Shown: piece by piece, positions 15,693 through 23,812 of the stretch
Layout: each line of letters opens with the position of its first letter
How positions within the stretch are numbered: the first letter of the stretch is position 1
From: Candidatus Stahliibacteriota bacterium
GTDB taxonomy: Bacteria; Hydrothermota; Tepidihabitantia; B3-TA06
Direction: 5' to 3'
Assembly (NCBI GenBank): GCA_004375895.1
Contig: SOJW01000043.1
Coordinates: 1 to 43,784 of the forward strand
Length of the DNA: 43,784 nucleotides
Translations under genes and position numbers: made by a program
The notes under the pieces: generated by a model
Seen by the model: only the letters and a program-made list of their open reading frames with translations
Told to the model about the DNA's origin: nothing
The model's database searches: none

Positions 15693-17014
15693 GCGCTACC
15701 CCAGAGCTCTGATACGATGTCTTCCAAGGCACAGTAACGCGAACCCTTGATTAGAACGCTTGCCCCAGGCACCAGCCTCTTGTGGAGTTCATCTGCCGCC
15801 TTTTGCTTGTCGGGTATAAAAAGCACCCCTTCGTGGCGAGGATAGAGTTCACAGTGGGGTCCGGTGATTATCACCAGATCCGCGGTCTCGCGCGCCAGCT
15901 CGAGTATCTCGTGATGGTAACGTTCCGACTCATCCCCAAGTTCCAGCATCGCTCCCAACACCGCTATACGTGGCGAAGGGAATACTGTAAGAAGCCCGAA
16001 AGCCTCTCGCATCGAAACAGGGTTGGCGTTGTAGGAGTCAATCAAAAGATGCAGGCCGCCTACCTTTCTGTGTTCCAGCCTCCAGCGTTCGGGTTTAGCC
16101 TCGGCAAGCACCTGGGTCGCCTCCGAAAGGGGAATATCAAACTCCCCTGAGGCAACGGCCAGCGCCGCTACTGCGTTACAGAGATTACCTGCCCCTAAAA
16201 GAAGGAGATGAAACTCCTCTCCCTTAAGCTCGAACTCCGTCCCATCCATACCGTAGTGCACATCGGTGGGCGTGAACTCGGCCTTGGCTTGAACCCCAAA
16301 GGTCCTGTATCTGATTTTCTCCTCCCTTGCCCGTTTGAGAAGTTCGGGGTAGTCCGCGTTCACATAAAGGGTGCCCTTTAGGGACCCTATCGCCTGGGCA
16401 AGCTCCCATTTGGCCTCAAACACCTCTTGGAGGGTTCCCAGGCCCTCAAGATGACTTGGCCCGATGTTGGTCAAGAGTCCGTGGCTGGGACGTGAGATTT
16501 CGCAGAGCCTCTCCATCTCGCCTTTCTCGCTGATTCCAGCTTCAAGCACCGCGAGCTCGTTTTCTTCTGTGATCTCGAGCACGGAAAGAGGCAGACCCAC
16601 CAGGTTGTTGAAGCTGCCTGGATTGGCATAGGTTTTGTATCTTAGAGAAAGCAAATCCCTCAAGATGTTCTTTACCGTTGTCTTTCCGTTTGTTCCGCTT
16701 ATGAGGATAACCGGTATATCAAATTTCTGCCGGTAGGCCGCTGCTATGTCTCCCAGAGCCTTCAGGGTATCGGCCACCCTGATGGTGCGAGCAAGAGGGA
16801 GATCCTTTGAAACGACGGCTGCGATGGCTCCCTTCTCGAATGCCTGCCCCAGGAAGTCGTGGCCGTCGAAGTTGGGGCCGGCAAGGGCCAAAAAAAGCTC
16901 TCCTTGCTCGATGGTTCGGCTGTCTGTTGACACCCCTGAAGGACATAAGCCAGGATCATTTATGTCCTCAGGGACACCGCAGCTCGCACGGACGATCTCA
17001 TCAAGCGAGAGCAT
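15689..17014 (-). CDS. murF: UDP-MurNAc-tripeptide--D-Ala-D-Ala ligase
   Basis: Adds D-Ala-D-Ala to the tripeptide precursor, 441 aa. It carries the P-loop GTNGKTTVKN, the LEAGISEKGEM motif and the DSYNANP motif typical of MurF. It overlaps murE by 14 nt. The ddl gene that would supply D-Ala-D-Ala is not in this cluster. Confidence 0.97.
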   Translation of the reverse strand: MLSLDEIVRASCGVPEDINDPGLCPSGVSTDSRTIEQGELFLALAGPNFDGHDFLGQAFEKGAIAAVVSKDLPLARTIRVADTLKALGDIAAAYRQKFDIPVILISGTNGKTTVKNILRDLLSLRYKTYANPGSFNNLVGLPLSVLEITEENELAVLEAGISEKGEMERLCEISRPSHGLLTNIGPSHLEGLGTLQEVFEAKWELAQAIGSLKGTLYVNADYPELLKRAREEKIRYRTFGVQAKAEFTPTDVHYGMDGTEFELKGEEFHLLLLGAGNLCNAVAALAVASGEFDIPLSEATQVLAEAKPERWRLEHRKVGGLHLLIDSYNANPVSMREAFGLLTVFPSPRIAVLGAMLELGDESERYHHEILELARETADLVIITGPHCELYPRHEGVLFIPDKQKAADELHKRLVPGASVLIKGSRYCALEDIVSELWGSA

Positions 17015-18458
17015 CCAAAGCCTCCTTTAGGACTTCCCGATCGTCAAAATGAATCTTTTCAGTTCCCAGTATTTGGTAATCTTCATGTCCCTTTCCAGCG
17101 ACAAGCAGCACATCGCCAGGCTTAAGTAATTTTACTGCCTCAAATATCGCCTCTCTGCGGTCAACGATCACTTGTTTGGCGTCGGTTTTTACTCCCACTA
17201 GGATATCTTGGATGATCGCCTCAGGCTCCTCGGTTCTTGGGTTATCAGAGGTGATGAAGACATAGTCGGATAACTCTGAGGCAATACGTCCCATCTTTGG
17301 TCGTTTGTCGCGGTCCCTGTCACCGCCGCACCCGAAAATGGTAATCACGCGGCCTTTAGCCAGACTGCGAGCGGCATGGATCAAGTGTTTCAATGCATCA
17401 GGGGTATGCGCATAGTCTATGAAGATAAAAAAACCTTTGTCATTGGGCACCGGCTCCATACGCCCAGGGACAGATCGAAGTGCCCATGCACCTCCTCTGA
17501 GATGTTCCGGCTCTACCCCCAGGTTAAGTGCGGCTGCTGCGGCAGCGGCAACGTTACTTACGTTATGTAGACCCGGCAACTGAAGGAAGAGTGGTAAAGC
17601 CAAGCCACGGTGGTGCAAGATTACCGCAGAGCCTTCAAGACTCGCTTCTTCGATCTCCACCCATAGATCAGCCTCACGGCTCTCGCATGAGTAGGAGAGT
17701 TTCTTTCTGTCCCCAAGCCTTTCAAGCAACTCTCTGCCAGCAGGATCGTCGGTATTCACCACAGCTAGTGCGTCCTGTTTCATCTCCTCAAAGAGCCTGA
17801 ACTTGGTCTCCTTATAGTCTTCCATATCTTTGTGGAAGTCCAGATGATCCTGGCTCAGGTTGGTGAAGATGGCCACATCGGTATCCAACCCACCCACCCT
17901 CTCAAACGCTATGGCGTGGGATGAGATCTCCATCGCCACCGCTTCACATCCAGCGTCCTTCACCTGCTTCATCATCTGCCAGAGATCGGTGCTTTCAGGG
18001 GTGGTATGGGATAGCTTCTCCCATCTATCCCCGTCGTAGAAGCCGGTGGTGCCTATGACGGCGGTTTTTTTACCTGCGGCCTTCAGGATACTTTCGGCAA
18101 GATAGGTAACCGTTGTCTTGCCGTTTGTGCCGGTGACGCCGATAACGGTCATCTCTCTGTCAGGATAACCTGTGATCCTTGCCGAGGTCTCTGCCAGGAA
18201 TCGTCTGGCTTTGGGGACCTGTATTAAAGGGATGCTCTCAGGCAGACCCTTCAGTGATTCTGCAGCTAAAGCCGCCGCTCCACGAGCCAGAGCATCCTGC
18301 GCAAAGCGGCGTCCATCGAACCTCGCGCCCGGAATTGCCACATATAAAGAGTTCTCCTCAACCCGTCTTGAGTCATAGGCCACCGAGGTGATCTCTGCTT
18401 CCCCTGAGCCGTGCAGTTTAACGTCTTTGCAATCCTTGATAAGATCAGCCAGCTTCAT
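17001..18458 (-). CDS. murE: UDP-MurNAc-dipeptide ligase, probably meso-DAP type
   Basis: Adds the third residue of the stem peptide, 485 aa. The P-loop GTNGKTTV lies near residue 110. DNPRTEEP in the C-terminal domain matches the DNPR motif that marks diaminopimelate-adding MurE enzymes, so the peptidoglycan is inferred to contain meso-DAP. The ATGA overlap with ftsI implies translational coupling. Confidence 0.96.
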   Translation of the reverse strand: MKLADLIKDCKDVKLHGSGEAEITSVAYDSRRVEENSLYVAIPGARFDGRRFAQDALARGAAALAAESLKGLPESIPLIQVPKARRFLAETSARITGYPDREMTVIGVTGTNGKTTVTYLAESILKAAGKKTAVIGTTGFYDGDRWEKLSHTTPESTDLWQMMKQVKDAGCEAVAMEISSHAIAFERVGGLDTDVAIFTNLSQDHLDFHKDMEDYKETKFRLFEEMKQDALAVVNTDDPAGRELLERLGDRKKLSYSCESREADLWVEIEEASLEGSAVILHHRGLALPLFLQLPGLHNVSNVAAAAAAALNLGVEPEHLRGGAWALRSVPGRMEPVPNDKGFFIFIDYAHTPDALKHLIHAARSLAKGRVITIFGCGGDRDRDKRPKMGRIASELSDYVFITSDNPRTEEPEAIIQDILVGVKTDAKQVIVDRREAIFEAVKLLKPGDVLLVAGKGHEDYQILGTEKIHFDDREVLKEALDALA

Positions 18459-20182
18459 TCTTCTCGCTCCTGGATTTGGGCCAGCTTTTCGGTTTCTTCT
18501 TCAGGTGGCATGCGAATATCTCTGTAGACGGGCAGGCGAAGGATGCGTTCCATGATGCGCTGGAAGGCAGGTGCGGCGATCTCTCCTGCGAACCGGCCGA
18601 GCCCTGGTTCGTCTATGACTACCACGATGAGAATGCGGGCGTCATCGCGAGGCAGGAATCCTACAAAGGAAACCACGCTAACAGAAGATGAGTAGCCTAC
18701 GCCGGCAACGGGCTTCTGGGCCGTTCCTGTCTTACCGCAAACCTGGATGTCTTCAATCCTTGCCGCCTTACCGGTTCCCTCATCCACAACCTTTTGTAGA
18801 ATCTCGCATACGTCGGCTGCGGTCTGCTCGCTGAATACCCTTCTAAGTTCCTTGGTCTTAGCCTTGAATATAACCCTGCCGTCGCTCTCTATCCGTTTGA
18901 CGATGTGGGGTGCGTTGTAAACCCCGCCCGATGCAAAGGTCGCATAGATTGTCGCAAGCTGCAGGGTGGTCAAGGAGAGTCCCTGACCGAATGCGTTGTT
19001 GGTCAGACGCAGTTCGCTCATCTGACGAGGGCGATCTATCTTTCCCGAGGCCTCACCAGGGAGCTTAATGCCTGTAGGCACACCCACACCAAGCAGGCGT
19101 GATACCTCATAGAAACGTCTCACCCCGCACCGCAGGGCAAGCTTTGCAGCCCCTATGTTGCTTGACTTAACGAACACATCATCGAACGTGTAGCCCGCCC
19201 TGCCGTGAAGGTCTGTGATTTTGCGTCCCTGCACTACTATGCCTGAACCCGTAGGTATCCACTCGTTGCGTAGAGCCAGGCTATCCTCAATGCAGATGGC
19301 GGCAACCACCGGCTTATACACAGAACCTGGCTCAAACTCATCAGCAACAGCACCAACCTTCCAGGTTTCACGTGCGTAGCGGCTGTAGTGAGTAGGCGCG
19401 AAGTCCGGATAGTCAACCAAAGCTAATATCTCACCCGTTTGCGGGTCCATCACCACGCAGTATCCTCGTTTGGCCGCAAACCTCTCACACGCCGCCTTCA
19501 ACTCCTCGTAGGCGATAGCCTGTATGTCAAGATCGATCGTTAAGGTAATGTCACAGCCGTTCTTTGCCTCCTGGATAGGATAGGCCGGCGAGGGGTGATC
19601 GCGTCCCAACGCGTCCTTCTGGTAGATCGCAAAGCCCGGCTCGCCTGCAAGCAGGGAATCTAAAGCGTACTCTATTCCTGCAAGCCCTGTATGTTCCGTA
19701 CCCACGAAGCCTACCATGCTTCCGGTTACCTCATCCCACGGGTAGATACGTTTTGCCTCTTCTTGTATATTGATAGCGTTGGCAAGCGAGGCTTCCTCAA
19801 GCTCGGCCTTGAGGGCGCACGCCTTCTCGTAGTCGAACTTACGGCGAAGCCAGAAGAAACGCTTACGGGTGCGCAGGTAGCGTTCAAGCCTTGTCGGGGT
19901 GCCCAACTTGTATCTTGAAAGTATATGAACCGCTGCGGGTATATCCTCTACGTACTGAGGAAGCACGTAGATGGAGGCCGCCTTCTCGTCAGTAACCACG
20001 GCTATGCCGTTGCGATCGTATATCTTTCCTCGTTTGGGTAGGAGCTCTATGTGTTCTTCGTGTTGTGAGCGGGCGCGTTCTGCATATCGCGGCCCAAGTA
20101 TCACCTGCAGATAAAAGGCATAACCCAATACACCAACGGCCAGTACGCAAAGAACTCCACCTGCGAACTTAATTCTGCCCAT
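18455..20182 (-). CDS. ftsI: Division transpeptidase (PBP3/FtsI type)
   Basis: Monofunctional class B penicillin-binding protein that cross-links septal peptidoglycan, 575 aa. It has an N-terminal membrane anchor (about residues 5-25), a pedestal domain, and a transpeptidase domain with SVYK (catalytic serine), SSN and KTGT. There are no C-terminal PASTA repeats; a free-standing PASTA lipoprotein is encoded at 40931. The ATG at 20182 is preferred over an in-frame GTG 13 codons upstream; it overlaps ftsL by 14 nt. Confidence 0.95.
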   Translation of the reverse strand: MGRIKFAGGVLCVLAVGVLGYAFYLQVILGPRYAERARSQHEEHIELLPKRGKIYDRNGIAVVTDEKAASIYVLPQYVEDIPAAVHILSRYKLGTPTRLERYLRTRKRFFWLRRKFDYEKACALKAELEEASLANAINIQEEAKRIYPWDEVTGSMVGFVGTEHTGLAGIEYALDSLLAGEPGFAIYQKDALGRDHPSPAYPIQEAKNGCDITLTIDLDIQAIAYEELKAACERFAAKRGYCVVMDPQTGEILALVDYPDFAPTHYSRYARETWKVGAVADEFEPGSVYKPVVAAICIEDSLALRNEWIPTGSGIVVQGRKITDLHGRAGYTFDDVFVKSSNIGAAKLALRCGVRRFYEVSRLLGVGVPTGIKLPGEASGKIDRPRQMSELRLTNNAFGQGLSLTTLQLATIYATFASGGVYNAPHIVKRIESDGRVIFKAKTKELRRVFSEQTAADVCEILQKVVDEGTGKAARIEDIQVCGKTGTAQKPVAGVGYSSSVSVVSFVGFLPRDDARILIVVVIDEPGLGRFAGEIAAPAFQRIMERILRLPVYRDIRMPPEEETEKLAQIQEREE

Positions 20183-20411
20183 TTTCTTCCCATGGGTAAT
20201 ACAATCCCAGGGCCTTGGCACGCGGCTCGAGATTGGTTACTATAAGTTCACGGTTAAGTGATATGCGTTCGCGCTCGAGCTTTTCGGTAAGTATCTCGGT
20301 CTGACGATCGAGTTCGGTTACGTGCTCTGTCAAGCGGTTATTGATCGAGCGCATCCATACATAGCCAAGCATAAGGCCTACTGCTAGTATAACCAGGAGT
20401 ATCTTCTTCAT
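20169..20411 (-). CDS. ftsL: FtsL-like division protein
   Basis: 80 aa. One membrane helix (residues 4-20) is followed by a coiled coil with heptad-like Leu/Ile spacing (about 25-60) and a short tail. Sequence identity to FtsL is always low. The call rests on topology, size and the invariant position between rsmH and ftsI. It overlaps rsmH by 4 nt. Confidence 0.85.
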   Translation of the reverse strand: MKKILLVILAVGLMLGYVWMRSINNRLTEHVTELDRQTEILTEKLERERISLNRELIVTNLEPRAKALGLYYPWEENGQN

Positions 20412-21280
20412 AACTTCTCCAGTACTCTCAACCTGGCGCTTCGGGCCGCCGGGTTTACTTTAACCTCCTTTTCGGACGCAAAAATGGGTTTACGATTAAC
20501 TCGCCTGTACTCTTGGTTTTGTTCTGCTCGTCTATACTTATCTTTGACGATCCTGTCCTCTAAAGAGTGATAGGCGAGTGCGGCAACCCGTCCACCAGAA
20601 GCAAGACGGCTGAGTGCTGCGTCGAGACCGAGTCTAAGGTTCTCAAGTTCGTCGTTTACAGCGATGCGCAGCGCCTGAAAGACCCTCATCGCGGTCTTGC
20701 GAAAACCACTTGTCCCGACAACCTGTCGCAGAAGATCTGCAAGGTCCCTGGTGGTTCTTACCTCGCGGCGGTGTTCTACGATCGCTTGCGCGATCCTTCT
20801 GGCCTTGGGTTCCTCTCCATATTCCCTAAGGATTCGTTCGATTTTCTCCTTGGGCTCACCTCTGATGATCTCAAGGGCTGTGGGGGAGTCGGATTCAGCG
20901 TCGAACCGCATGTCAAGAGCGCCGTCGCCCTGATAGCTGAAGCCGCGCTGCTGGCTTCTCACCTGATGCCAGGAAAGCCCGAGGTCGAAGATGACGCCTT
21001 GAACGCTCTCTATACCTTTCTGATCTAAAACCTCATCTAAGTATCGGAAGTTGGAATGATGGAGGGAAAGCCGCTCGGCAAAGCGAGCCATTCTCAGGCC
21101 TGCATAGGCGAGGGCTTCCCCATCCATGTCCAGAGCAATCACCTTTTCCGCGCCTGCCTCTAGAAGCGCTGCCGTGTGCCCGCCCCCGCCAAGGGTCGCA
21201 TCTACATAGACGCCCTGCGGACTGGGCAAGAGGGCTTTCACTATCTCCTCGCACATCACCGACCGATGGAACTCATCCAC
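20408..21280 (-). CDS. rsmH: 16S rRNA (cytosine-1402 N4)-methyltransferase
   Basis: 290 aa. It has the SAM motif DATLGGGGHT near residue 27, FDLGLSWHQ, and the C-terminal AYHSLEDRIVK typical of RsmH/MraW. The start is GTG, overlapping the STAS gene by 8 nt, so translation is probably coupled. Confidence 0.97.
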   Translation of the reverse strand: MDEFHRSVMCEEIVKALLPSPQGVYVDATLGGGGHTAALLEAGAEKVIALDMDGEALAYAGLRMARFAERLSLHHSNFRYLDEVLDQKGIESVQGVIFDLGLSWHQVRSQQRGFSYQGDGALDMRFDAESDSPTALEIIRGEPKEKIERILREYGEEPKARRIAQAIVEHRREVRTTRDLADLLRQVVGTSGFRKTAMRVFQALRIAVNDELENLRLGLDAALSRLASGGRVAALAYHSLEDRIVKDKYRRAEQNQEYRRVNRKPIFASEKEVKVNPAARSARLRVLEKL

Positions 21281-21623
21281 CGGCCGTTATTCTGGCGATA
21301 CTCTTGAGTACCGCCCTCCTCGATGGGTATATATCAAAGGGATGAAAGCCGTACAGGCTGAAGAGGGAGTTGATATAGTCCGAAACGTTGATGAGCTTGA
21401 TGTCACCTCCTCTTTCGTTGAATCGGCGTTTGAACTCGATAAGTTCAGGAATAAGAGGTATCTGTATATGATTACAACCTGCAAGATTGATAACCACACT
21501 TGCCTCGTTTGCCGAAAGGAGCCCCTCGAAAAGGGCACAGAGCTCGTCGAAATCTTCCTCTCTGACCTCACCTGTAAGATTCACGAAGGGAACACCTTCG
21601 ACTCTCTTAATTACGGTTTTCAT
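21273..21623 (-). CDS. STAS-domain protein in the dcw operon
   Basis: 116 aa. The pattern beta-VPFVNLTGEV, SVVINLAGCNHIQIP, a helix, then DIKLINVS and a C-terminal helix fits a single STAS domain (anti-sigma-factor antagonist fold). The site where SpoIIAA-type proteins are phosphorylated (Ser/Thr after the NLAG strand) is here Cys-Asn-His, so regulation by phosphorylation is doubtful. It sits between mraZ and rsmH, which are normally adjacent, with a 4-nt ATGA overlap to mraZ. Function is not known; a regulatory or scaffold role in division is inferred from position. Confidence 0.75.
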   Translation of the reverse strand: MKTVIKRVEGVPFVNLTGEVREEDFDELCALFEGLLSANEASVVINLAGCNHIQIPLIPELIEFKRRFNERGGDIKLINVSDYINSLFSLYGFHPFDIYPSRRAVLKSIARITAGG

Positions 21624-22084
21624 TCTGATCTCCCTTCATGTAGATATTTTTCAAGGTTTTCAGAATCGTCTTCCTGATGGGTCTCTGACTCCTCCTCGAA
21701 CTTTTCAAAGACAGAAGGATTCCATATCTCAAAATGGCTTATGGCCCCGGTGATGACGGCCTCGCTTTCGATCTGTGCGTACTCCGCAAGATGACGCGGG
21801 AGCATGATGCGTCCCTGTGAGTCCATCTCCACCTCGGTGGCGGCTGAAGCCCTGCGGCGCATGAAGCGTCTTGTCTCGCGTTTGTATCTGGGGATGGCAA
21901 GAAGGGTTCCCTCCTCGAAACGCTCCCACTCTTCAAGCGGATGCGCCTCTATCTCGCCGTCGTATCCCTTGGTCAGGACAAGTGTGCGCTGGTTGGCGGC
22001 CTGGAGTGCGTGGCGGAAAGCTGCCGGCACCGCAAGCCGTCCCTTATGATCTACCGCGTACCTGAACTGTCCACGGAATCTCAT
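21620..22084 (-). CDS. mraZ: Transcriptional regulator MraZ
   Basis: Two AbrB-like SpoVT/MraZ domains, 154 aa (about residues 5-55 and 80-125), with DHKGRLAVP and DSQGRIMLP as the repeated DNA-binding loops. The last 25 residues are acidic. MraZ binds direct repeats upstream of its own gene and represses the dcw operon. Here three matching repeats lie between the -10 box and this start. The ATG at 22084 is chosen from the family N-terminus (MRFRGQF); the frame is open to a GTG at 22105. Confidence 0.95.
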   Translation of the reverse strand: MRFRGQFRYAVDHKGRLAVPAAFRHALQAANQRTLVLTKGYDGEIEAHPLEEWERFEEGTLLAIPRYKRETRRFMRRRASAATEVEMDSQGRIMLPRHLAEYAQIESEAVITGAISHFEIWNPSVFEKFEEESETHQEDDSENLEKYLHEGRSE

Positions 22085-22091
22085 AATAGCC

Positions 22092-22115
22092 CCACGATTC
22101 ACCACTCATATCCAC
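22092..22115 (-). promoter_or_regulatory. MraZ operator: three 10-bp-phased boxes
   Basis: On the minus strand GTGG occurs at 22112-22115, 22102-22105 and 22092-22095, exactly 10 bp apart. This matches the known E. coli MraZ site (TGGGN repeats with 5-nt spacers). A further GTGG pair lies at 22130-22136, inside the promoter spacer. The boxes begin right after the -10 hexamer, so bound MraZ would block transcription. Confidence 0.8.
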
Positions 22116-22143
22116 ATTTTATACATTTTCCACCACTTGTCAA
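22116..22143 (-). promoter_or_regulatory. Promoter of the dcw operon
   Basis: Minus strand: -35 TTGACA (22138-22143), a 16-bp spacer, -10 TAAAAT (22116-22121). No other strong promoter was seen inside the tightly packed cluster below it. Confidence 0.75.
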
Positions 22144-22753
22144 CCCCCTAAGGCCTAATTCACGATTAATTCACTCGGAATTACTTTTGCCGTTAAGTTA
22201 AGAATTATCAGCAGCTTAAACTTAAAAACTCCGATTTTGAGAAGTGGATCAATTCATTACTTCATCCAACACGTCCCCCCCCCGTACCTCATTGCAGCTT
22301 CTGTATCGATATATTTTCCTCCCTATTCGTGTCGGGGCCCGGCAGGCGGGGCCCCTACAGCTTGGCAAGACTTGGGTGGTGTAGGTAGGCAAGGGGCTGT
22401 TTACGGTGGAACCTAGGGAATCCAAAGAGAAAGATTAGACTTAGGCGCTTATGGCTCAAGTCCGCCCCTACGAGATACAATCCAGAGATTATATATGTGG
22501 AAGAGAGATTCAGCCCGATTATGTTCCATTAAATAATCCCCCTCCCTGGTAGAGGGGGTAAGGGGGAGGGGTACGCCGGCACGTGCTTGGAACCAGTCAA
22601 GTGTCCGTCGAGGGTCAAGGGTATCACCTATGAGGTTGTTCCCTGCGTTCACCCTTCGGAGCTTCGCTTACTTCGGTCGCTCGCAACGACAGGAGTGTTG
22701 GACAGACAACCGTCCGTTCTTTGGCCTAATTATCTAAATCAATGTATAAGAAA
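22144..22753. repeat. Repeat-rich non-coding block
   Basis: No gene is supported in these 610 bases. Contents: an AT-rich stretch upstream of the mraZ promoter; a GTAGGGGC-family palindrome on the minus strand at about 22338-22363; a second partial copy at about 22455-22477; a C-rich CCCTCCC/GGGAGGG element at 22537-22570 (reverse orientation); and a copy of the TTGCGAGCGACCG-type dispersed repeat (minus strand, about 22660-22692). A weak GGAC/GTCC hairpin follows ispG at about 22698-22713. Confidence 0.65.
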
Positions 22754-23812
22754 CTACTCGGGGTGGTCTTTTTTGATGAGGCTGATGAGCGCATCAAGAA
22801 GCCTGGATTCAGGTAGGGTAGCAACCACCTCGCCCTTACGGAAGATGATGCCTTTGTCCTTGCCTCCGGCGATGCCGTAATCCGCCTCCTTTGCCTCGCC
22901 CGGGCCGTTCACCACGCACCCCATCACCGCAACCGACAGCGGTCGGTTTATTCTTGCTAACTTTCTCTTAACTCTTTGGGCAAGCTTCTGGATATCTATC
23001 TCCGTCCTTCCACATCCCGGACAGGCGATAAGCTTTACCCCTCTTTCCCTTAACCCCAGGCTTCGCAAAAGCTCCCAGCACGCCTCGACTTCTTTCTCTG
23101 CCGGACCGGTAAGTGAGATGCGTATGGTGTCTCCGATACCTTCAAGTAAGAGAGGTGCCATTGCCGCGGTCGAGCGGATCGCACTCTCAAAAGGCAGGCC
23201 TGCCTCGGTCACACCCAGGTGCAACGGATAGCCGAAAAGCTCATGCATCTCACGGTAGACCTCGATGGTGATTCGCACATCAGACGACTTTGCGGCAAGC
23301 ACGAGATCGGCAAATCCGAAGTCCTCAAAGAGCTTTACCGATTCGGTGAGTGCGGCAATCATGGCCTCAGCTGTTGGATGCTTGAATCTCTTGATTACGG
23401 CAGGCGGCAGGGAGCCGGAGTTCACACCTATGCGGATGGGTATCCCTCGGTCTTTCGCGGTCATAGCGATCTTTTTCAGGTCTCTCTTTGACCTTATGTT
23501 CCCTGGATTGATCCTGAGCTTCGCCGCTCCCGCCTCGATCGCACCCAAGGCCAGCTTGGGCGAGAAGTGAACGTCGGCGATCACAGGGATGGGAGATTTT
23601 TTGATGATCTGGGGGAGGTCTTTGAGTGTTTCTTCATCCGGCACAGCTACCCTTACCAATTCGGCACCGGCTCTATAGATCTTCTTGATCTCCTTGATTA
23701 TCAGAGGTGTGTTACGGGTGTTACGGGTGCGGGACTTGGTCATGGTTTGGACCCGGACCGGTGCACCGCCGCCGATCCTCACCCCCCCAACGCTCACCCA
23801 GCGCCTGCTCAT
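22754..23812 (-). CDS. ispG: (E)-4-hydroxy-3-methylbut-2-enyl-diphosphate synthase
   Basis: Penultimate MEP-pathway enzyme for isoprenoid precursors, [4Fe-4S]-dependent. It is 352 aa with Cys264, Cys267 (ACPGC), Cys299 and Glu306 (GCVVNGPGE) as cluster ligands, and LRINPGNI in the TIM barrel. Residues 28-35 read RTRNTRNT, three residues longer than the E. coli loop after the MT motif. The extra codons come from a 9-bp tandem duplication (see findings). It overlaps murA by 4 nt. Confidence 0.97.
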   Translation of the reverse strand: MSRRWVSVGGVRIGGGAPVRVQTMTKSRTRNTRNTPLIIKEIKKIYRAGAELVRVAVPDEETLKDLPQIIKKSPIPVIADVHFSPKLALGAIEAGAAKLRINPGNIRSKRDLKKIAMTAKDRGIPIRIGVNSGSLPPAVIKRFKHPTAEAMIAALTESVKLFEDFGFADLVLAAKSSDVRITIEVYREMHELFGYPLHLGVTEAGLPFESAIRSTAAMAPLLLEGIGDTIRISLTGPAEKEVEACWELLRSLGLRERGVKLIACPGCGRTEIDIQKLAQRVKRKLARINRPLSVAVMGCVVNGPGEAKEADYGIAGGKDKGIIFRKGEVVATLPESRLLDALISLIKKDHPE

